A stretch of 41,593 nucleotides of DNA from JBFWYO01 sp050186335 (GTDB lineage Bacteria > Pseudomonadota > Alphaproteobacteria > Bin65), in contig JBFWYO010000039.1 in NCBI GenBank assembly GCA_050186335.1, positions 1-41,593 of the forward strand, in the 5' to 3' direction. Both the position numbers and the translations under genes were made by a program. Below are positions 1 to 7,100 of the stretch, one piece after another (the first letter of the stretch is position 1; every line of letters starts with the position of its first letter). The notes under the pieces are model-generated. The model did not search any database. It was not told the origin of the DNA and saw only the letters and a list, made by a program, of their open reading frames with translations.

Positions 1-1
1 C

Positions 2-1699
2 TCGCGTATGCAGCACTATCATCTGGAACCGTTCGTGTGCGTGGCGCGCGTCGAGGGCGGGACAATTGCACTATGGTCGAGCTGCCAGAACCCGTTTCCG
101 CTGCGCAAGGAACTGGCCCGGGTGTTCAACCATCCGGAGCAGAACATCCGCGTGCATGTGCCGTTCGTCGGCGGCGGCTACGGCGCCAAGAACAACTGCA
201 AGACCGAGCCGATCGCCGTGCTGCTGGCCCGGCTGAGCGGCCGGCCGGTGCGCTTCTGCATGACGCAGGAGGAGAATTTCCTGACCCAGAGCCAGCACGC
301 GGCGATCCTGCGCCTGAAGACGGGCATCAACAGGGACGGTCGCTTCATCGCCCGGCGCAGCGAGATCCTGATCGACGCCGGCGCCTATTCCGACGCCTCG
401 CCGCTGGTCGCCGAGAAGGTGGGATACCGCATCCAGGGGCCGTACCGCTGGGAATACATCGATTCATGGTGCGACTGCGTGATGACCAATACGACGCCGG
501 CCGGCCCGTTCCGCGGCTTCGGCGGCACGCAGGCGACGTGGGCGTCGGAAAGCCAGCTCGACATGATCGCGCGGCGCATCGGCATCGATCCGGTCGAGCT
601 GCGGCGCCGCAACCTGCTCAAGCTCGGCGAGGCCTATGTGCCGGGGGAAAGCGGCGTCGACAGCGACATTCACGAGGGGCTGGAGCTGATCTGCCGCGAG
701 ATCGGCTACGGCAAGACCGAAAAAATACGCGGCCGCGGCATCGGCATCGCGATCGGGTTCAAGGATTCCGGCGGCGTCAACAAGCCGGCCCAGGCGCAGG
801 TCAAAGTCACCACGACCGGCGGCGTGATCGTCAATTGCGGCTCGGTCGAGATGGGCCAGGGCATCCATACCGCGTTCACCCGCATCGTCGCCGACCTGTT
901 CGCCTGCCCGCCGCAGCGCGTCGCCTATGCGCCGATCAATACCGACATCACGCCGTTCGACCAGGGCACGAACGCCAGCTCCGCGATCGTGGTGATGGGC
1001 AAGGCGGTCGAGCTTGCCGCGCGCGATTGCATCCGCCAGGTGCTCGAGTTCGCCGCCGGCCAGCTGAAATGCGCGGCCGGGGAGCTGCGGCTGGAGAACT
1101 GGACGGTGATCAGGGACAACCAGCCGCATCCGCTGGCGCCGATGATCATGCGCGAGTTCGGCGGCACCGGGTTCGAGTTCGCCGGGCGCGGCTATTTCAA
1201 GACGCCGACCGACCATCGCGCGCCGCTCGAAGCCAAGTGCGTATCGTGGGAAATCGGCTGGGGCGCCGCCGAGGTCGAGGTCGACGAGGAAACCGGCCGC
1301 GTCAGCCTGCTCAAGCTCGTGGTCAGCGGCGACGCCGGCCACGCGATCCACAAGGATGCCTGCCGCGGCCAGGACGAAGGCGCGGCGGTCATGGGTATCG
1401 GCCAGGCGCTGTTCGAATCCATGCAGTACGACGGCGCGGTGCTGACCAACATCGCCGCCGCGAATTATCGCGTGCCGCTGGCGAGCGATTTGCCGCCGGT
1501 GTTCCGCACGATCACGCAGGAGCAAGGCCACGGGCCGGGCCCGTTCGGCGCCAAGGGCATGGGCGAAGCGGGTCTGTTGCCGGTGGCGCCGGCGATCGCC
1601 AACGCCATCGAGGACGCGGTCGGCGTGCGCATTACGTCGCTGCCGATCACCGCGGAAAAAATTCTTGCGGCGCTGCAAGCCAAGTCAAATGCCAAGTGA
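2..1699 (+). CDS. Molybdenum hydroxylase (xanthine dehydrogenase family) large subunit, 5'-truncated by the window
   Basis: This is the molybdopterin-binding catalytic subunit of a xanthine dehydrogenase/aldehyde oxidase-type enzyme, which hydroxylates an aldehyde or N-heterocycle with water-derived oxygen. The frame is open to the left edge, and the 563 residues from the first ATG (position 8) fall roughly 200 short of the usual 750-800, so the true start lies upstream. Numbering from that ATG, I see the cofactor motifs GGGYGAKN (about 55-62), GPFRGFGGTQ (about 166), EMGQG (about 281) and GAKGMGEAG (about 515-523), the last carrying the catalytic glutamate. The loop PFRGFGG lacks the Cys-bearing AYxCSFR of form I CO dehydrogenase, so this is not a true CO dehydrogenase. 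The FAD and 2Fe-2S subunits are not visible and may lie upstream. The substrate cannot be read from sequence. It converges on the next gene with a 57-bp gap. Confidence 0.93.
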   Translation, partial: SRMQHYHLEPFVCVARVEGGTIALWSSCQNPFPLRKELARVFNHPEQNIRVHVPFVGGGYGAKNNCKTEPIAVLLARLSGRPVRFCMTQEENFLTQSQHAAILRLKTGINRDGRFIARRSEILIDAGAYSDASPLVAEKVGYRIQGPYRWEYIDSWCDCVMTNTTPAGPFRGFGGTQATWASESQLDMIARRIGIDPVELRRRNLLKLGEAYVPGESGVDSDIHEGLELICREIGYGKTEKIRGRGIGIAIGFKDSGGVNKPAQAQVKVTTTGGVIVNCGSVEMGQGIHTAFTRIVADLFACPPQRVAYAPINTDITPFDQGTNASSAIVVMGKAVELAARDCIRQVLEFAAGQLKCAAGELRLENWTVIRDNQPHPLAPMIMREFGGTGFEFAGRGYFKTPTDHRAPLEAKCVSWEIGWGAAEVEVDEETGRVSLLKLVVSGDAGHAIHKDACRGQDEGAAVMGIGQALFESMQYDGAVLTNIAAANYRVPLASDLPPVFRTITQEQGHGPGPFGAKGMGEAGLLPVAPAIANAIEDAVGVRITSLPITAEKILAALQAKSNAK

Positions 1700-1756
1700 A
1701 AAGCCCGTTGATCCGGCGCGAGGGCCCGCGTTTCCGCGGAGGCGCGGCGGCCCGGA

Positions 1757-2410
1757 TCAGAACTTGCCGGGTTCGATCCGATAAATATCCGGCGCCTTGG
1801 GGTTGAGCGCGTAGGTCAAAATCACCGCTTCCGGCTGATCGCCGAGCACCTGCTTGCCGGCTTCGGCCTTGGGATCGATCTTGAACCTGCCGACCAGGGC
1901 GACGACGCGGCCCAGATCGTCCTCGCCGCGAAAGAACACCACGACGTTCGGCCGGTCGGTCGCCGCGTTGACGATGGTCTTGTTCTTGGCAAACCCGCGT
2001 TCGCCCCAATATTGGCGCAGATTGGCCAGCGTCGCCATCATCTGCTCGCTGGTCGTCGCGCTATCCAATGCCGAGCTCCAGACCACATCGACCTGAATCA
2101 GCTTGCCGCTCTTGAAGCCGAAAGTGTAGTTGACCTGCGCGGTGCCGCGATCCGGCAGTAGATTGGGCACGTTGATGCGCAGCACCGGCGCCTTGTTCGG
2201 ATTGTCGGCGTCCCGTTCGATCTTGGCGCCGGCGATCTTGAAATCCTTATTGATCGCCTGGCGCACCTGTTCCTCGGACATCTGGAACTTGGCCGAGCGG
2301 AAACCTTCGACTTTGGCCTTTTCCGCGGGCGCCTGCCCCATGGCGTGCGGCGCAACGCCGAGCATGACCAATACCAACGCCGCGGAGCGGACGTAACGCG
2401 CGAACTTCAT
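1757..2410 (-). CDS. Secreted protein of unknown function, tandem copy 1 of 3
   Basis: 217 residues, not assigned to a known family. The start at 2410 gives a Sec signal peptide (MKFARYVRS, a hydrophobic core, then a likely cut after HAMGQA). An upstream in-frame start at 2482 would bury that signal. The mature part begins AEKAKVEGFRSAKFQMSEEQ, a segment that looks like a sequence-level recognition of a small helical domain (QVRQAINKDFKI), and ends in a highly conserved block containing GFAKNKTIVNAAT, VVVFFRGEDD and the terminal DIYRIEPGKF. There is no cysteine, membrane anchor or catalytic motif. It is probably periplasmic or exported. It is the most downstream copy of a three-gene tandem array on the minus strand, about 190 bp from copy 2, next to a large autotransporter. 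Function unknown. Confidence 0.85.
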   Translation of the reverse strand: MKFARYVRSAALVLVMLGVAPHAMGQAPAEKAKVEGFRSAKFQMSEEQVRQAINKDFKIAGAKIERDADNPNKAPVLRINVPNLLPDRGTAQVNYTFGFKSGKLIQVDVVWSSALDSATTSEQMMATLANLRQYWGERGFAKNKTIVNAATDRPNVVVFFRGEDDLGRVVALVGRFKIDPKAEAGKQVLGDQPEAVILTYALNPKAPDIYRIEPGKF

Positions 2411-2599
2411 GGCTACGGAATCCCTAATTTTTCCAACGGCTTGCACTGAGACGGCGGCGAAAACCCGGCGGCGCCGATCCAACTTGAAAACACTACCACA
2501 GGCAACGCCGCGCCAACAATTAATGCGGGGCGCACCGCCTTAAGTATCGACGGCTTGCGTCAATCGCGCCCCGGCGCTGGAGCGTGCTGCGCGGAAGCG

Positions 2600-3253
2600 T
2601 CAGAACTTGCCGGGTTCGATCCGATAGATATCCGGCGCCTTGGGGTTCAGCGCGTAGGTCAAAATCACCGCTTCCGGCTGATCGCCGAGCACCTGCTTGC
2701 CGACTTCGGCCTTGGGATCGATCTTGAACCGTCCGGCCAGGGCGACCGCACGGCCCTGATCGTCCTCGCCGCGGAAGAACACCACGACGTTCGGCCGATC
2801 GGTCGCCGCGTTGACGATCGTCTTGTTCTTGGCAAACCCGCGTTCGCCCAGATATTGGCCGAGATTCGACAGCGTCGCGGTCATCTGCTCGCCGGTGATT
2901 GCGGGGTCGAATGCCGGGCTCCAGATCACGTCGACCTGAATCAGCTTGCCGCTCTTGAAACCGAACATATAGCTAACCTGCGCGGTGCCGCGCTCCGGCA
3001 GCAGATCGGGCACGTTGATGCGCAGGATCGGCGCCCGATTCGGCGTGTTGGCAATCCGTTCGATCTTGGCGCCGGCGATCTTGAAATCCGCGTTGATCGC
3101 CTGACGTACCTGGTCCTCGGACATCTGGAACTTGGCCGAGCGGAAACCGTCGACCTTGGCCTTTTCCGCGGGCGCTTGGCCCATGGCGTGCGGCGCCAGG
3201 CCGGTCAGGACCAGCACGAGCGATACCGCGCGGAGGCAGGACACGAAGCGCAT
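2600..3253 (-). CDS. Secreted protein of unknown function, tandem copy 2 of 3
   Basis: 217 residues, the same length as copy 1 and very similar to it over the whole mature region. The blocks GFRSAKFQMSEDQVRQAIN, GFAKNKTIVNAATDRPNVV and DIYRIEPGKF are the same or nearly so. The N-terminus (MRFVSCLRA, then a hydrophobic stretch ending HAMGQA) is a Sec signal peptide and contains the only cysteine. Divergence from copy 1 is concentrated in the middle third, for example RIANTPNRAP against RDADNPNKAP, and in the region after VDVIWSPAF. Even spacing and shared orientation suggest unequal crossing-over as the origin. No domain is recognised and no function is proposed. Confidence 0.85.
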   Translation of the reverse strand: MRFVSCLRAVSLVLVLTGLAPHAMGQAPAEKAKVDGFRSAKFQMSEDQVRQAINADFKIAGAKIERIANTPNRAPILRINVPDLLPERGTAQVSYMFGFKSGKLIQVDVIWSPAFDPAITGEQMTATLSNLGQYLGERGFAKNKTIVNAATDRPNVVVFFRGEDDQGRAVALAGRFKIDPKAEVGKQVLGDQPEAVILTYALNPKAPDIYRIEPGKF

Positions 3254-3322
3254 GACCGATGATTCCCTGGATTCGATTGTGATTACACCGGCGCGGAACT
3301 TGGCGCGCCGCAGCCGCGAGGC

Positions 3323-3991
3323 TCAGAACTTGCCGGGTTCGATCCGATAGATGTCCGGCGCTTTCGGATTCGACACGTAGGTCAGGATGATGGCCTCCGG
3401 CTGGTCGCCGAGCACCTGCTTACCGGGTTCGGCCTTGGGATCGACCTTGAACCGGCCGACCAGCGCCACGACGCGCCCCTGATCGTCCTCGCCGCGGAAA
3501 AACACCACCACGTTCGGGCGTTCGGTGGCGGCGTTGACGACGGTCTTGTTCTTGGCGAAGCCGCGTTCGCCGAGATACTGGCGCAGATTGGCTTGAACCG
3601 CGAGCAATTGCTCATTCGTGATCGTTTTGTCGAACATCGGGCTCCAGACCACATCGACCTGGATCAGCTTGTTGCTCTTGAACCCGAACGAGTAGCTGAC
3701 CTGCGCCGCGCCGCGCTCCGGCAGCAGGTCCGGCACCAGGATGCGCAGCACTTGCGTCTTGGTGGCGCGGTCCGAGTGCTTTTCGATCTTGCCGGCGGTG
3801 ATCTTGAAGTCCGCGTTGATCGCCTGCCGGACCTGATCCTCGGTCATCTGGAACTTGGCCGAACGGAAACCGTCGACCTTCGCCTTTTCGGCGGCGGCTT
3901 GTGCCATGGCGTGCGGGGCCATGGCGTGCGGGGCGATGCCCAGCATCACGACCACGATTGCTGCGGAGCGGAGATAGCGCGTGAAGCTCAT
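3323..3991 (-). CDS. Secreted protein of unknown function, tandem copy 3 of 3, with duplicated signal-peptide segment
   Basis: 222 residues from the ATG at 3991. The start at 4123 would add 44 residues unlike anything in the sister copies. The signal peptide MSFTRYLRS... carries the segment APHAM twice in a row, through a perfect 15-bp tandem duplication, making it five residues longer than copies 1 and 2. The mature part keeps the same blocks (GFRSAKFQMTEDQVRQAIN, GFAKNKTVVNAAT, DIYRIEPGKF). It is the most diverged copy: it has ITAGKIEKHSDRATKTQ where copy 1 has IAGAKIERDADNPNKAP. As the upstream member of the array it may be the ancestral copy or carry the shared promoter. Function unknown. 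Confidence 0.85.
   Translation of the reverse strand: MSFTRYLRSAAIVVVMLGIAPHAMAPHAMAQAAAEKAKVDGFRSAKFQMTEDQVRQAINADFKITAGKIEKHSDRATKTQVLRILVPDLLPERGAAQVSYSFGFKSNKLIQVDVVWSPMFDKTITNEQLLAVQANLRQYLGERGFAKNKTVVNAATERPNVVVFFRGEDDQGRVVALVGRFKVDPKAEPGKQVLGDQPEAIILTYVSNPKAPDIYRIEPGKF
3905..3934. repeat. Perfect 15-bp tandem duplication inside a signal peptide
   Basis: The unit catggcgtgcggggc occurs at 3905-3919 and again at 3920-3934. It is in frame and adds a second APHAM to the signal-peptide C-region of copy 3. Slipped-strand change here would alter the protein by five residues without a frameshift. Confidence 0.9.
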
Positions 3992-4128
3992 GATCTGCAA
4001 TTCCTCGATTTTCCGGATGCGTTGGCGCATGCCGGACGCGGATCGACTGACCGCGCCCTTTGTCGAACAATACCATATGCCGTGCCGCGCCAACAATCGG
4101 CGCGCGGGACGCCCCACCCTCAAACGAA

Positions 4129-4154
4129 CAGCGCGGGGTCTGAGCCCCGCGCTG
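4129..4154 (-). terminator. Strong hairpin after the autotransporter gene
   Basis: A perfect 10-bp GC-rich stem, cagcgcgggg / ccccgcgctg, with a 6-nt loop lies 23 bp beyond the autotransporter stop codon. On the minus strand it is followed by TTCGTTT, a weak U-tract. It fits an intrinsic terminator separating the autotransporter from the secreted-protein array, though the short U-run leaves termination efficiency uncertain. Confidence 0.6.
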
Positions 4155-4177
4155 CCGTTACACGTGTGCCGAATGAA

Positions 4178-7100
4178 TTACCAGCGGATACGCACGCCGC
4201 CGGTGCCGGCATGGGTCGAGCCGCGGGAGGTGATGTCGCCCAGGTAAGATGCATAGACGTTGTACATCTTGCCGATGTTCATCTCGAACCCGAGACCGAG
4301 GATCAAGGCATCGCGCGAACGCTCGGCCCCGTAGACGCTGAAGCTGGACGTCGGCGCCGCGGCGAAGTTGGCCGTGACGGTCGCCGCCTGATCGCCGAAC
4401 TCATGCGCCCAGGCCAGCCTGGCATACGGGCTGATGCTGACCTTCTCGCTCACCTGGAACGTGGTCCGCACGTAGGCGCCGAGAATGCCGCGTACCGAGG
4501 TCGTGGTTTCGCTGTTGAAGTGCAACGCCGCCGGCCCGCCGGTTTCCGTGAATGCATCCTGCGAGAACACGCTGATCTGCATGCCCGCGAACGGGACGAC
4601 CTGGAACTGGCCGAACTGGAAGCGATAGCCGGTTTCGAAGCCGGTAATGAACTGGTTGGCGTCGAAATCGCCCTTCAGCGCGTCGTTGAAGCCCGGAATG
4701 CCGACCGTGCGATCGGTTTCGACCCAGTGGCGGCCGTAGCCGAGCGCGCCGTCGACGTACCAGTTGCCCAGCGTGTAGCTGGCATAGAGCGCGACCTGGA
4801 AGAATTTGCTTTCAGCCTCGCCGTTGACGTTGTCCAGGTTCGCCCACGATGCGCCGCCGCCGAGCGCCACACCGACACGGAATGCGCCGGTCAGGGCGTA
4901 TTCCAAACCGATCATCGCGCCCGCGACACTGTAATCGACGCCGCTGATGCCCGGCTGCGAGTCGACCGAGCCGGTCTGGCCGTAGCCGCCGAGCCACGCC
5001 ATCCACCGGCCGGTACCCGGCGTGGTGGTGGCCGACTTGGGCTGGCCCGGGGTGGCCTGCGCCACGTCGAGCGAGGCGTACTGGACCGACTTGTTCGCGT
5101 AGTTCTGGCCCGGCTTGTCCGCACCCGGACCCTGGCCGGTGGCGAACTGGCCGATGCTGCCGAACAGCGCGCCCATCATCTGGCTCGCGGTGTTCTGGCC
5201 GATATTCGCCATGTTGGAGGTGATTTCACCGGCCAACTGCTGATACGCGCCCGCGACCTGGTCCGGGCCGAGTTCCTGAATCTTGCCCAGCAAGGCGCCG
5301 AACGGCCCGTTCGGGTCCGAGTTACCGTCGACCAGTTCCTGGAATGCCTTTTCCAGGCCCTCGCCCACCGTGCCCTGGTTGCCCGGCAGTTCCGGATTGC
5401 CCAGCGGATTGCTGAACGCCACACGGGTCATGATCAGATCCATGCCGTCCGTGCTGTCATACCAAGTAGCGTCGGTCGGCGTAGTCTGCAGCGACGGGAT
5501 GAAGAACGCGCTGGTCGTGGTGAGCTGCGGCGGCTGGCCGGGGGCGAGCCCCGTCAGCGTTGAGCCGTTGCCGACGATCGGCGCCACGCCGTCGCCGTTA
5601 TTGCCGGTCACGAAGTACGGATAGATCGTGGCGTTGGCATACGCGGTCGGGTTGCCGAGCGGACGGATCTGGATGATGCCGTTCGTGGTGTCCAACGACG
5701 TGTTGGATCTCATCACGATGCGGTCGTATGTGCCGTATGACGCGATGCCCAGATTGCCGGCCGGCGGCGGCTGCACGCGGAACGCCATGGTGCCGGTGTT
5801 GACCGCGATGCCGTTGTCCGAGCCGAGGTAGATCGAACCGATCGTCGTACCGGTATTGGTGAAGTGCGATGGCCCGTAGCAGCAATCGTAGTAGTCCTTC
5901 AGATACACCGCCCAATGATTCGGGCCGATGCGAATGTTTTCGATCGTGCCGTTGTTGGTGATGTAGTTATCGTACCCGGCTTTGATGCCGTAGGACTTGG
6001 CCGGATCCCAGCCGGTGGCGAACTGGTCCTGCGTGATGCCGTTGACCGTGAAGCCGGCCAGCACGGTGATGGTGCCGTCGTTGATGATCGAGTTGTTGTT
6101 GTCGACCTTGATGCCGTAGGCCTTGACCGTCGGCTCGCCCTCTTCGTACAGGCCGCTCACGCTGACCGACGCGATCGCGGCGATCGAGCCCTTGTTGGTG
6201 ATGTTGTTGTCGCTGCCGAAATCCATGCCGTAGGCCCTGGCCGACATGTAGCCGTAGAATTCGTAGTTCGGCGTGTTGACGGTGATCGAGGCGATCGCCG
6301 AGATGGTGCCGTCGTTGCGGACCAGATTGCCCTCGGCGCCCGCGATGCCCTTGGCATTGGCGTAGAGATCGTAGCCGTAGCCGCCTTCCGGCTCGGTCAA
6401 GCCGAGCGCGGTGAAGTTGGTCGCCGCGGTGGCCAGGATGCTGCCGGTATCCTTGTTCCAGATGAACGAATCGCTGTACGTCTGAATGCCGGTCGCATTC
6501 GAATACATTTCCAACTCGTTCGCGTACGCGCCGAACATCGCGCCTTCGCCCAGGCCGGCGTCATAAGTGAGCGAGACGATCGCGGATGCCTGGATGCTGG
6601 CAGTGTTGGTGATCGACGCATCGCCGTCGGTATCGATGCCGTATGCGTCCGCGTACATATAGATGTACTGGGCATAAACATTGCCGGTTGCGTTGAAAGT
6701 CGACTGCGCGATCGCCTTGATGGCGCCGGTGTTGTCGATCGTCTGATGATAGCCCTCGGCGCCGCCGATGCCGGTGGCATCGGCATTTATGTACACGTAT
6801 TCGGCATAGGAATCGACGTTCGGCGCGTTGGCGTTGATGGTCAGTTGCGACAGCGCGGTGACGTCGATCGGCGCCGAATTCGTGATCGTGCTGTGGTTGC
6901 CCGCGGTGATACCGTAGGCTTCGGAGTCGACATTGAGGTGGCTGGGGCCCGGGTAGCAGCAGTTAGAAATGAAGTTGACCGCGGCGAAGTTGCCTTCGGT
7001 GCTGGTGACGTTGACTGTCAGCAGGCTTTTCGCCAGCACATTGATGGCGCCGCTGTTGACGACCTGCGCGCCTTCCCAGTATGCGTCGATGCCGGTGGCG

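Larger units (their letters stand above)
1757..3991. repeat. Tandem array of three paralogous genes
   Basis: Three head-to-tail copies of one gene occupy about 2.2 kb. Nucleotide similarity is strongest over the 3' ends of the genes, for example the blocks starting at 1760, 2603 and 3326, which share long near-identical runs. The gaps are about 190 bp (copies 1-2) and 69 bp (copies 2-3). No insertion-sequence ends or direct target repeats flank the array, so simple tandem duplication is the likeliest explanation. Confidence 0.85.

Noticed and set aside
2..1699. Form I CO dehydrogenase large subunit (CoxL)
   Set aside because: The diagnostic AYxCSFR active-site loop is absent; the sequence has GPFRGFGG.
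1709..1759. Inverted repeat tgatccgg...ccggatca between convergent genes as a bidirectional terminator
   Set aside because: The stem arms are far apart, the second arm overlaps the stop codon of the minus-strand gene, and there is no T-run on either side.
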